Shown: positions 1 through 8,732 of the stretch, in pieces | Layout: each line of letters starts with the position of its first letter | How positions within the stretch are numbered: the first letter of the stretch is position 1 | NCBI GenBank assembly: GCA_965369995.1 | Contig: CBDURO010000007.1 | Span: 1-64,000 of the forward strand | Direction: 5' to 3' | DNA length: 64,000 bases | Source: JAHJCW01 sp965369995 | GTDB taxonomy: Bacteria > Fidelibacterota > Marinisomatia > Marinisomatales > JAHJCW01 | Program-made: the position numbers and the translations under genes | The notes under the pieces: model-generated | Database searches by the model: none | What the model was told of the DNA's origin: nothing | The model's input: only the letters and a program-made list of their open reading frames with translations

Positions 1-41
1 CAAACTCATCAATGAATTAATCGCTAAATAGCAACCACTTT

Positions 42-323
42 TTGTCCATTAGACCAAAATTATTAAGAAGTAGTGGCAATATTGTAAAAGTCATTGATAA
101 TTTGGAGCGAGATGGATTAGTATTAAGAGAACCCAATATGAAGGATAGAAGGGCTTATCAAGTTGAATTAACTAAAAAGGGGGAAGAAATAATTAAAAAA
201 ACATTTCCCGATCATGTGAAAAGTATCGTAGAAGCATTTTCAATTCTAAAGGAAAAAGAACAAGTGGAACTTAGTCGTTTATGTAAAAAGCTTGGTTTGG
301 AACAAGAGAAAAGTAGCAATTAA
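42..323 (+). pseudogene. MarR-family regulator, N-terminally truncated
   Basis: The 93 codons match the C-terminal two-thirds of a MarR winged-helix regulator: the recognition-helix segment LLRSSGNIVKVIDNLERDGL, the wing with KDRRAYQVELTKKG, and the C-terminal dimerisation helix. MarR proteins are usually about 140-150 residues, so the N-terminal dimerisation and first DNA-binding helices are missing. The only possible start is TTG at 42 and an in-frame TAA lies at 18-20. Another frame reads KLINELIAK and stops at 29-31, which could be the end of an upstream gene or frame-shifted MarR sequence. I infer a broken or frame-shifted gene; the window edge hides the answer. It converges on the cytochrome operon. 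Confidence 0.6.
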
Positions 324-332
324 ATAATAAGA

Positions 333-360
333 AAAACGGCTCTATTTAAAGAGCCGTTTT
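333..360. terminator. Bidirectional intrinsic terminator
   Basis: An 11-bp perfect stem (AAAACGGCTCT / AGAGCCGTTTT) with a 6-nt loop. A-rich sequence on one side and T-rich sequence on the other make it work in both directions. It lies between the truncated MarR gene (plus) and the last cytochrome gene (minus), so it is the natural end of the long minus-strand cytochrome operon. Confidence 0.9.
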
Positions 361-382
361 CTTCTTTTAGATGTTTTATATG

Positions 383-2347
383 TTATTTATTTCCCAAATC
401 CTTTTTTGATATGGACAGTGAATCCATTTCCTTTTTCAATAGATCTCTTTCTTCTTTTTTAGCTTCTTCAAAATGTTCAGGATGTTCACGTTTATACATA
501 TCTTCCGGCATTTTACCGGTTAACCACGAAGTATTCATCGGATATACATGCGGATTGAACAATGTGGAGTATAAATGCCATACTCCAATAGCCAATGTTG
601 CTAACCATGCTTCCCAATAGTGAATAACTAACGATACATCTAGAAATCCCTTTGGTAGAAATAGACTAAAGTAATTGTCAAACCAGAGGAATATTCCCGT
701 AATTATCATTACTACAGTTCCCCAAACTAAAGCCCAATATTCAGCTTTTTCAATATAACTAAATCGTTTGAATTGTGGAGTTTTATCTCTTCTGCCGAGA
801 TTGTACATAATTCTTTCGTAGAATTGCATAAAATCTAATAGGTTGGGCCACATATCTTTTAAAAACGCCTTACCCTTAGGCATAAATAGGATAAAAACAG
901 TATGCCAGATTACTGTGAGTGTAAATACAACAGCTGAAATTCTATGTATTAACCCTCTCAATTCAAATCCACGTTCCCATCCAAAGAAGAATTCAGATAT
1001 CCAGGCATCACTAAATCTTAAAGCAAATCCTGATATAGCTAAAACCATGAAGCTTAGCATTATTAATGTGTGCTGCCACACTTCATGAGTTCTCATTCTT
1101 CTTACTTGTTGTTTACGCATTGAATTCACAATTTGCCGAATTAGATCAATAATCCAGTGTATTATCATAAATCCAATAATCACTATTATTGCTAAAATAT
1201 ATATTTTTTCAATTACATCAGCTACCGGAGTACGTAAACCCTCATCATTAATTCCATGGATTGGGGCTGCTGCTAACCTATCCGATATTTTGGGATGACA
1301 CTCACCACACGTTTGCTTAAGGTTGGCAGGATGAATTGAAGATGTCTCATCGGTGCTTGGCAGTATTCTGTGCACACCATGGCAACTCGCACAATTAGCA
1401 ACATGCGTATCACCGGATTTACTTTTTAATCCATGATAACTGTCTATAAATGTTTTTAATCTCGCAGTGGGAAGACCATATTTTTCATTAAGCCTGGCAG
1501 AATCGTGGCATGGCGAACAAGTCATTTCAGCTACTTTTGATTTTGAAACGGGAGAACGTGGATCATCCGGAGATAGTATTCCATGTTCACCATGACAGCT
1601 TGTACATACCGGAGTATCAGTTTCTCCTCTTGCCGCCAATTTCCCATGAATTCCATCCCAATAATCTTTTTCAATGCCTTTATGGCATTTACCACAAGTT
1701 TTAGGAATATTGAAGTGATTAATTGTTGATTCAGGATGACCCGGGGAGTAAATCTTATGTGCTGTTTCCCCTGTTGAATGACAATCATTACATGTAGCTG
1801 CAACATAAATACCACCCATAGATGCTTGCCCGTGTACACTTTTTTCATATATTTGTACTGGATGATCAATTAATATTTCATATTTTATTGTAAGATCAAG
1901 ATCTTCATGACACCTTCCGCAAGTGCTCGGTAAATTTGTAGGATGTGCCATGGAATTTCTATCTTCACTCGGAAGAATATTATGATTACCGTGACAGTCC
2001 ATACACTGGGGCATATCTTCACATTCACCAACTGATGCCATACCATGTGCCTGATACTCCTCTGCTGCATCTTCATGACAATCTCTACAGCCTTGGCAAC
2101 CAACTTTAAAGTCAGTATTCTCAGGATGCGGATCAGTGTCTTTATCGGTATGACAATCTAAACACCCAAAACCATCATGGATCGACTTAGATATATCCAT
2201 TTCGATATCTGTACCATAAATGCTCTCTTCATGGCAATCCACACAGGAATCTTCATCAATATATTCATACTCTTCGTCTTGAGAAAACAAAAATAACACT
2301 GGTATTAATAGAATATAGGGTAGTATTAACTTATTTAATTTTAACAT
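383..2347 (-). CDS. Undecahaem cytochrome c fused to a b-type membrane domain
   Basis: A 654-residue inner-membrane protein. A signal peptide (about 1-22) is followed by 11 CxxCH haem-c motifs between residues 35 and 351. Then come five membrane segments (about 382-403, 426-444, 466-489, 536-557, 574-597) with histidines suited to haem b, and a charged cytoplasmic tail. The layout (periplasmic multihaem head plus di-haem b-type anchor) resembles Geobacter CbcL, which passes electrons from menaquinol to the periplasm; the same role here is inference. Last gene of the operon, 23 nt after the 18-haem gene and just before the terminator. It is a shorter paralogue-like partner of the 831-residue fusion two genes upstream. 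No CxxCK catalytic haem was seen. Confidence 0.85.
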   Translation of the reverse strand: MLKLNKLILPYILLIPVLFLFSQDEEYEYIDEDSCVDCHEESIYGTDIEMDISKSIHDGFGCLDCHTDKDTDPHPENTDFKVGCQGCRDCHEDAAEEYQAHGMASVGECEDMPQCMDCHGNHNILPSEDRNSMAHPTNLPSTCGRCHEDLDLTIKYEILIDHPVQIYEKSVHGQASMGGIYVAATCNDCHSTGETAHKIYSPGHPESTINHFNIPKTCGKCHKGIEKDYWDGIHGKLAARGETDTPVCTSCHGEHGILSPDDPRSPVSKSKVAEMTCSPCHDSARLNEKYGLPTARLKTFIDSYHGLKSKSGDTHVANCASCHGVHRILPSTDETSSIHPANLKQTCGECHPKISDRLAAAPIHGINDEGLRTPVADVIEKIYILAIIVIIGFMIIHWIIDLIRQIVNSMRKQQVRRMRTHEVWQHTLIMLSFMVLAISGFALRFSDAWISEFFFGWERGFELRGLIHRISAVVFTLTVIWHTVFILFMPKGKAFLKDMWPNLLDFMQFYERIMYNLGRRDKTPQFKRFSYIEKAEYWALVWGTVVMIITGIFLWFDNYFSLFLPKGFLDVSLVIHYWEAWLATLAIGVWHLYSTLFNPHVYPMNTSWLTGKMPEDMYKREHPEHFEEAKKEERDLLKKEMDSLSISKKDLGNK

Positions 2348-2370
2348 AATTGAGCCATCCTGATTTTTTA

Positions 2371-4353
2371 TTAATTTAAGATTTGACCGATTATATTTTG
2401 GTATTGATTTAATAAACCTATAATCAAATCTATATTATGAACACCCACGCTTTTATCATTTTCTATTTTTTCGATTCCATATCTAATAGAATCGATTTTT
2501 TGGCGACTTGTTTTATCAAGATCATAATAAACAAAATTTGATAGAGCATTCTTTATTTCAGCAATCTTTGATTCAGTTTCATCTTGCCATTTTTCCATCA
2601 AGTCATCATATTCATCTTCATGACAATTACTACAATTTCGAGCATGCTCTTTAGTAATTATTTGATCATCATCTTCGTGGCAGTCTTGGCATTCTACATC
2701 AGAATCAAACATGATGTCAGGAAGAACTGCCTCTGAGATTTCTATCGTGCCATCATAAATATGTGTTTGTGTTTGATGACATTTTTCGCAATCAGTTTCT
2801 TCCTGTGAATGATGACACGACAAACACGCATTACGTGATATAATTGTTTCGCCATGAGTATTTTGATTTGAGTGGCAAGTAAGGCATGATAAATTATTCT
2901 TTTGTATATGTGTAGCATGATCAAATTGTATTCCAAATATCTCTACCTTTATTCCTTCTTGTCCATAATGACAATTTTGACAATCAGAAGGTGTAATACT
3001 ATTGTATAATTCCAGTGATGGTAATACGGTATCCGAGTTTATAAGCTGTAATATATTATTTAAATTATTATAAGATTGGAGGAGCAACTCATCGGAATAG
3101 ACGACATTATGTACTACATTCCCGGTGTTAACAATTTGATAATTATAACGTGCTTCTTCTAAAAGTTTTGTCACTTCTTCGTTTTTTGTAATTATTCCTT
3201 TATTATTTAACAAGTTACTTACAATATTCAAACCACGCTCAACCAAACTTAATTTTTCTTTCATGGTCTCTTTCCAAGCCTCATATAAATAGCTATAGCC
3301 CTGGCCATGACATTTTTCGCAAGATTTTCCGTTAGCTAATGTTTTACCTGTTATGCCAAATTCTGATACATGATATATATGACAGGCTTGACAATTTAAC
3401 CCTGCTGCAAACATAGAACTTGGGTGATTATTTACGTTTTTCCCGCCTGTTCCAGAAAAGAGATCTATTTGAGCCTGATGTGGTGTTTTATGACATCCTT
3501 GGCATTCGGGGAAGATATCCTTTGTACGAGCGATTGATTTATGCTGAATTGGGAGATGACAATTTTCACATTCAACTTTATGATCAGTTACATGCATTTT
3601 GTGGATAAATTCATCATCAGATATTTGTTCAATTTTCCCAATATCGGCGTGACAAGTATTACATCTACTTTCTAGCACTGCTCCATCTCCTACAACCATT
3701 TTCCCGTGGCAGCTTATACAATCAATATTATTATCCACTATAAAGATATGGTCATAGTCCGGCACTGAATCATTTACGGCTACGGGAGTAGTATGACACC
3801 ATGTACAATCATTGATTGGTTCTTCTTCCTGTGGATTCTTAAAGTGACATAAGAAACAGGTGGATTCAGTTACTGTCATATGCTCACCTTGCACAATTTG
3901 TGAATGACAACTTGTACAACGTAATTCCTTATTTCGGCGTAGATCATTCAAATGAGAATTATGATTGAAATGAATATTTTGCTTAAAGATTACATCTTCA
4001 TTTAATTGTTGTTCTACGTGGCAACCCGATCGCAAGCAACTTGCATCATCAATTTCTGCCCAAGGTTTACTTTTTTTGTACACACCGGTAAAATAATTAA
4101 CTACCATTGATGCGGCAGTTAATTTCCCCTTAAGCTTTGATTTTATACCCGGCGGAAAATGACAATCAGTACAGGTTACTTCAGAATGAGTAGAAGTTTT
4201 CCATGCCTCAACATAGGGCTCCATAAAATGACATGAGGAGCAAAAGTTTGGCTTTGATGTTAATTCTGCAGCTCCATATAACAATAATATTAATAGTGTT
4301 ATACTTACAAGAGAGATAAGTAATATTTTAGTGAATTTTCCGATACGACTCAT
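2371..4353 (-). CDS. NapC/NirT-type membrane cytochrome with 18 haem motifs
   Basis: 660 residues with one N-terminal membrane anchor (about 9-31) and no cleavage site. The next segment, with CSSCH at 38-42, CTDCH at 61-65 and the intervening FMEPYVEAW, is typical of the NapC/NirT/CymA quinol-oxidising family. Seventeen CxxCH motifs plus one CX4CH (CLRSGCH, 106-112) make 18 potential haems, far more than the four or so of CymA/NapC and more than Geobacter ImcH. A stretch poor in haem motifs (about 360-460) looks helical. Likely role: taking electrons from menaquinol and wiring them across the periplasm. Six nt downstream of the 831-residue cytochrome and 23 nt upstream of the 654-residue one. 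Acceptor unknown. Confidence 0.85.
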   Translation of the reverse strand: MSRIGKFTKILLISLVSITLLILLLYGAAELTSKPNFCSSCHFMEPYVEAWKTSTHSEVTCTDCHFPPGIKSKLKGKLTAASMVVNYFTGVYKKSKPWAEIDDASCLRSGCHVEQQLNEDVIFKQNIHFNHNSHLNDLRRNKELRCTSCHSQIVQGEHMTVTESTCFLCHFKNPQEEEPINDCTWCHTTPVAVNDSVPDYDHIFIVDNNIDCISCHGKMVVGDGAVLESRCNTCHADIGKIEQISDDEFIHKMHVTDHKVECENCHLPIQHKSIARTKDIFPECQGCHKTPHQAQIDLFSGTGGKNVNNHPSSMFAAGLNCQACHIYHVSEFGITGKTLANGKSCEKCHGQGYSYLYEAWKETMKEKLSLVERGLNIVSNLLNNKGIITKNEEVTKLLEEARYNYQIVNTGNVVHNVVYSDELLLQSYNNLNNILQLINSDTVLPSLELYNSITPSDCQNCHYGQEGIKVEIFGIQFDHATHIQKNNLSCLTCHSNQNTHGETIISRNACLSCHHSQEETDCEKCHQTQTHIYDGTIEISEAVLPDIMFDSDVECQDCHEDDDQIITKEHARNCSNCHEDEYDDLMEKWQDETESKIAEIKNALSNFVYYDLDKTSRQKIDSIRYGIEKIENDKSVGVHNIDLIIGLLNQYQNIIGQILN

Positions 4354-4359
4354 TGGAAA

Positions 4360-6855
4360 TTATCCAAATGAACCAAATATGATTAGGATTAATAAAATCA
4401 TTCCTATAATTAGAAATGTATATCCAATGATGAAATATAATATCTTAATCCACCTTGGCAATGGAGGTACTAATTTTGCTTTATAATCGATCTTTGATAA
4501 GTCTTTAAGTTCTAATGATCTTTCATCTTTAAACTTACCTTCCGGCACTCTGCCGGTAAATATGACCTCATCCATAGGGAATGCACCCGGTCGTAGATGA
4601 GTATTAAAGAAATGCACTACAAATATAAAGCCGGTTGCTAATAATGCTTCTTCTGAATGAATAATATGGGCTGCATTAATTAACCAACCGGGGAATAGCC
4701 GTGAAATAAACTCAGGGAACCATAATGTTAACCCAGAGGACCCAATTATTAACATGCCCCAAACTACCGCAAAATAATCAAATTTCTCCCAATACGTCCA
4801 ACGCCCCCAAGCCGGTTCTTCTTTTTTGATACCAAGGAAATAAACAATATGATTAAAGAAATCTTTAATATCTTGCCATTGTGGTACTAGACTATCCGGA
4901 CCTTTAAAGATTCCTTTTTGCTTCTTTATAAATGCCTTATATAATATTTTAACAAAATGAAATAGAAACACCACACCCATTGTAAATGCAGCAATTCTAT
5001 GTAGCAACGCAGCCTGCTCAAATCCAATAACATTATGAACCAACCAGGTTGCCATTTCCGAATGTGCATATTTTAAAGGGAGACCTGTTCCCGCTAATAT
5101 CAAAAATGATAGCGCCATTAAGAAATGTAATGATCGCTCAAAGACAGCAAATCTTTCCACCCGCAATTTTGTTTTAACCGGTTTTTTAATTGGTCCGTGT
5201 TTAATACGTTTAATTGATAATCTAACTAACCAAAGTACTGTATGACTGCCAAAAATAGTTAATACGACACCGAGCAACCATAACATAAAAGTATTTATCC
5301 AGTCTAAGACTCGATTTTCTGATTTAGTATGCGGAGTATAATGTTGTAAGTACTGAACAAAGTTTTCATTAACATTTTTGTGACATTGAGCACAGGTTTT
5401 AAGAATATTTTCTTTCCCCACGGATGACTCAGGATTATCACTTGGCAGTATTGAGTGATTATCATGACATGATACACAGGTGGCGAACTTCTCTCCCTGA
5501 TATCCGAGTTGATACATTTGACCATGATACGAAGTCTCATATCCTTCTACTACATCAGGATTTAATTGGAATCGCATCGTTAGTTCGCGATCACCATGAC
5601 ATCGACTACATAATTCAATCACAGACTGTCCGAAAAATTGTTCGTCTGCTTTGCCTATCCGCCTTTCATCATGACAATCAACACAACCCGGCGCTTCTAA
5701 ATGACCTCTTGCTCGTGTAACATAATGAGAAGAATTTTCGTATTGTTCCTGTTGTTCTCGGTGGCAGTCTGCACATGATTTTTCTAAAGCCCGATCATGT
5801 TCATGATCAGGTGCCATATAATGGTAGGTATGACAATCGCCACAATTGGATTCCTCGCCCATCGCAACTTTCGTAATCTCTTCCCGATGGATTGCTCCAT
5901 GTGCCTTGTCTTCTTCTACAATTAAACTTCCTTCATGACATCTTATACATACCTCATCAAGTTTGATGTCAAACACAGTAGTTACTGCATCACCTTTCAT
6001 CTCGGTTTGGTGCCCTGTGTGACAAACAACACAAGTTTCCAGTCTTAGATCTTCACCTGTTTGTGGTCTATGAACTGAAATATCGTATCCTATATGACAA
6101 TTCATACACACAATATCAAGTTTTGCTACTGATACAATGCTTTCCTGATCCCTTGGAGACAAAATACGATGAGTTGCGTGACAATCAGTACATATAGGTG
6201 CTTTTAGATTTCCTGATACAACTTGCCGATAATGAGCGCTATTATCATAATTTTGGACTTCTTGAGAATGACAGCCCCTGCATTCTTCGGTTATATGAAT
6301 TTTCCATTCGTTTTCAGAATAATGTGATCGTTCATCTTTATCATGAGGTGAATGACAGGATACACAGGTAAGATTATCACTTTCATTGGGAATCCCCCAA
6401 TGAGCGGAGTGTAGAAAATCATCGAGAATATCATTATGGCATAGACCACAAACTTGGCGCGGTTCTCCTTTCCACGACACATTATGTGTTCCGTGACAAT
6501 CAGTACAGGTCGGGATTGTAGTATAACCCTTTTCCCTTAAAGGTTTAAAAAAGTGATCAATAAATTCTTCTTGAGCCCCCTCATGACAATTCCCGCAGAA
6601 TGGTAATTCTAAATTTGCATCGTGGGGATAGTCCTCAATACCGTATAGATCTTCATGACAATCTATACATTCAAATCCTTCATGTGGAGACTTATCTAAA
6701 TGTTCCTCGGTTACATATAACGATATTTCGATGCCACGCCGAATTTTGACAAGTGTATCATCATCATGACAACTAAGACAATCGTCATTGTCCTGACTAA
6801 ATAGAAAAAGGGGGAAACCTAATATTAACACCCATCTTTTAAGGTTCCCCTTCAT
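4360..6855 (-). CDS. 17-haem cytochrome c fused to a b-type membrane domain
   Basis: 831 residues: signal peptide (1-20), 17 CxxCH motifs between residues 26 and 492, then six membrane segments (about 521-545, 577-595, 616-637, 693-714, 735-752 and a final one at 803-829). The membrane histidines and the WTYWEKFDYFAVVWG segment align in kind with the b-type domain of the 654-residue protein in the same operon, so the two share an ancestral fusion; this one has six more haems and an extra last helix. By analogy with CbcL it should oxidise menaquinol and load electrons onto its periplasmic haems. Start ATG at 6855, 27 nt after the tetrahaem gene. No catalytic CxxCK. Confidence 0.85.
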   Translation of the reverse strand: MKGNLKRWVLILGFPLFLFSQDNDDCLSCHDDDTLVKIRRGIEISLYVTEEHLDKSPHEGFECIDCHEDLYGIEDYPHDANLELPFCGNCHEGAQEEFIDHFFKPLREKGYTTIPTCTDCHGTHNVSWKGEPRQVCGLCHNDILDDFLHSAHWGIPNESDNLTCVSCHSPHDKDERSHYSENEWKIHITEECRGCHSQEVQNYDNSAHYRQVVSGNLKAPICTDCHATHRILSPRDQESIVSVAKLDIVCMNCHIGYDISVHRPQTGEDLRLETCVVCHTGHQTEMKGDAVTTVFDIKLDEVCIRCHEGSLIVEEDKAHGAIHREEITKVAMGEESNCGDCHTYHYMAPDHEHDRALEKSCADCHREQQEQYENSSHYVTRARGHLEAPGCVDCHDERRIGKADEQFFGQSVIELCSRCHGDRELTMRFQLNPDVVEGYETSYHGQMYQLGYQGEKFATCVSCHDNHSILPSDNPESSVGKENILKTCAQCHKNVNENFVQYLQHYTPHTKSENRVLDWINTFMLWLLGVVLTIFGSHTVLWLVRLSIKRIKHGPIKKPVKTKLRVERFAVFERSLHFLMALSFLILAGTGLPLKYAHSEMATWLVHNVIGFEQAALLHRIAAFTMGVVFLFHFVKILYKAFIKKQKGIFKGPDSLVPQWQDIKDFFNHIVYFLGIKKEEPAWGRWTYWEKFDYFAVVWGMLIIGSSGLTLWFPEFISRLFPGWLINAAHIIHSEEALLATGFIFVVHFFNTHLRPGAFPMDEVIFTGRVPEGKFKDERSLELKDLSKIDYKAKLVPPLPRWIKILYFIIGYTFLIIGMILLILIIFGSFG

Positions 6856-6882
6856 AGATTGAATTATATTATATTATATCAA

Positions 6883-7470
6883 TTATTCTGTTTCAGGAAT
6901 TGGGTGAGCAATTTTGGCTTTATATTCTTCATAATTGAATGATTTAAAAGTTGGACTTCCATCGTTATGACAAACAGTACAAGTTTCTTCGGTTATTGAT
7001 AATAAACCAAAATCTGTTCCATTTAAATCTCCGGTATAAATTCCTTGCATTGTTTTTTTTGATTTATACTTACTGCCCGGTCCATGGCAGGCTTCACATC
7101 CCACAGCTTGCAGACCATTCATACGTTTTACAGCTTTTACACCTGCTTTGTCTTCAGGTTCAGGATTCCAAAAATCAGCACATTTTACTTCATAACCACC
7201 GTTTCCAAAGCCTGTAGTATGGCATTTTAAACATTCAGGAGCTTTCCATGCCTCTATTTCAATTCCTTTTTCAGAAGCAATTTTTGCTGAACTTTCAGAT
7301 TTTAATGTTTCAAACGATTTGGCATGCAAACTGGCTTCCCATTTTGCATATTGTTCTCCAGCATCAACTTTCTTGTGGCACATTTTACATTTCGCATTGC
7401 CAACAAATTTATAATCTTGGGCAAACAAACAAAATGTCAGACTAATCATAATTATTAAAAACTTTTTCAT
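6883..7470 (-). CDS. Tetrahaem cytochrome c-554-like periplasmic protein
   Basis: 195 residues: signal peptide (about 1-17) then four motifs CKMCH, CLKCH, CEACH and CTVCH. The segments KFVGNAKCKMCH, KWEASLHAKSFETL and VGCEACHGPGSKY are typical of the cytochrome c-554 family of small soluble multihaem proteins. No membrane segment other than the signal peptide, so it is predicted soluble in the periplasm and is a good candidate for the shuttle between inner-membrane quinol oxidases and the outer-membrane conduit. It lies between the lipoprotein cytochrome (30-nt gap) and the 17-haem b/c fusion. The shuttle role is inferred from position and size. Confidence 0.8.
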   Translation of the reverse strand: MKKFLIIMISLTFCLFAQDYKFVGNAKCKMCHKKVDAGEQYAKWEASLHAKSFETLKSESSAKIASEKGIEIEAWKAPECLKCHTTGFGNGGYEVKCADFWNPEPEDKAGVKAVKRMNGLQAVGCEACHGPGSKYKSKKTMQGIYTGDLNGTDFGLLSITEETCTVCHNDGSPTFKSFNYEEYKAKIAHPIPETE

Positions 7471-7500
7471 GATTTCTCCATAAACTATTATATTAAATCT

Positions 7501-7887
7501 TTAATGACAGGTGAAACAACTTACTTTTGCAATCCCACCTTTTAGATCCTGTCCATGACAGGATTCGCATCTCTTAATATCTTCTTTGCCGTGAAAGTTA
7601 GCACCGTCAGGCAATCCTACCCAAATACTAAATTCGGGGTGTCCACTTGGTCCTCCTGCATGACATAGATAACACGAAATACCGCTTGATCCGCCAAAAT
7701 AATCATGCTTTTCTACACCACCATGGCAAGATTTACATTCCGCTGTCCCGTTTACCGCAATTTTTGCCATATGAGAATTTTCCGAATTCTGATCTGTCCA
7801 ATTACTTGAATGCATTTCAGGTTCACCAAGCTTAGTACAGCCAGTTACAAGAAATATTACTAAAGAGAATATAACTAATTTCTTCAT
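7501..7887 (-). CDS. Tetrahaem c-type cytochrome lipoprotein
   Basis: 128 residues from ATG at 7887. I prefer this start over one 22 codons upstream because AGGAGA lies just before it and the product then begins with a clean lipoprotein signal (lipobox LVTGC, Cys17). Four haem motifs: CKSCH, CYLCH, CESCH, CFTCH. The last one forms the final five residues, so the protein ends at the axial histidine, which is unusual. The start is 2 nt past the stop of the 11-haem gene and its ribosome-binding site lies inside that gene, implying translational coupling. Likely an outer-membrane-attached cytochrome of the porin-cytochrome complex; which face it occupies cannot be read from sequence. Confidence 0.8.
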   Translation of the reverse strand: MKKLVIFSLVIFLVTGCTKLGEPEMHSSNWTDQNSENSHMAKIAVNGTAECKSCHGGVEKHDYFGGSSGISCYLCHAGGPSGHPEFSIWVGLPDGANFHGKEDIKRCESCHGQDLKGGIAKVSCFTCH

Positions 7888-7889
7888 AA

Positions 7890-8732
7890 TCAATCTCCTG
7901 TATGGCATTTTAAGCATGATGAATCTCTTGACGGCAAATGACAAGTCACACATAGTTCAGCTTCGCTTTGAGCAAATTCGCCATGCAAACCTCCATCTGT
8001 CAAACTAACCCAATTATAAAAATTATGATTCATGGGCATAACTTGATTCTCAACATGACAGGAATAACAATCCTTAATAATTTCATGGCAAGTTGTACAT
8101 TCCAAAACTCCGGCTTTTGCTTCAAAACCATGGGTAAATAAATAATCAATCGGATGTGTTTCCGGCGTGAACTGTTGAAGTTGATGACACTCTTCACAAC
8201 TATTAGTAGTATGACACAATGAACAATTATCATCGGTACTTGCGTTCATTTCGGCACCATGGAATTGTTCCCAAGCGAAATCGTGACTCTGCGGCGGTTC
8301 CTCTAAATCTTTGTGGCAGGCGAAACAATCTCCCTCATTCCAGGTGTTTGGTAAACCAATTTCGTCATCATCATAAATATAACTATGACATTTACTACAA
8401 TCATCAGATTCTGTTAAATGAACTGAGTGTGAAAAACCAAGTCCACTCACTATCCAACTTTCGCTGAAAGGCAACGGATCATCAGGATTGCTGTGGCAAT
8501 ATTCGCAAGCGTCATCGGCAGTATCACCATCATGACACTGTAAACATAAATCCATTTCAGGGAAAATATCCCAAGAAGGTCCATCAGCTTCCCTTACACC
8601 AGCATGACATTCTTCACATGTTAAATCCATATCATCAACATGCAAACTGTGTTGGAAGAGGATTCGGTCTTGACTTTGACCAAAAAGAAGAATTAAAGGA
8701 AAAAGAATTATTGTAATCTTAGAACGCCACAT
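7890..8732 (-). CDS. 11-haem periplasmic cytochrome, conduit component
   Basis: 280 residues: signal peptide (about 1-20), then 11 CxxCH motifs (CEECH, CLQCH, CEYCH, CSKCH, CFACH, CSLCH, CEECH, CTTCH, CYSCH, CVTCH, CLKCH) in a compact acidic protein without other membrane segments. Size and haem count are close to MtrA/DmsE (about 10 haems), the cytochrome that plugs the barrel in porin-cytochrome complexes, although I see no direct sequence resemblance to MtrA. Its start codon lies inside the end of the beta-barrel gene (14-nt overlap) and its end carries the ribosome-binding site of the lipoprotein cytochrome. This coupling is the best evidence that the three products form one complex. Confidence 0.85.
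   Translation of the reverse strand: MWRSKITIILFPLILLFGQSQDRILFQHSLHVDDMDLTCEECHAGVREADGPSWDIFPEMDLCLQCHDGDTADDACEYCHSNPDDPLPFSESWIVSGLGFSHSVHLTESDDCSKCHSYIYDDDEIGLPNTWNEGDCFACHKDLEEPPQSHDFAWEQFHGAEMNASTDDNCSLCHTTNSCEECHQLQQFTPETHPIDYLFTHGFEAKAGVLECTTCHEIIKDCYSCHVENQVMPMNHNFYNWVSLTDGGLHGEFAQSEAELCVTCHLPSRDSSCLKCHTGD

Noticed and set aside
42..323. MarR-type repressor as the controller of the cytochrome operon
   Set aside because: It is truncated, convergent with the operon and separated by a bidirectional terminator; the MerR gene at the operon head is the better candidate.
7888..7953. 22-codon N-terminal extension of the tetrahaem lipoprotein
   Set aside because: It overlaps the 11-haem gene, precedes a clean lipoprotein signal and is separated from it by a good AGGAGA ribosome-binding site for the downstream ATG.
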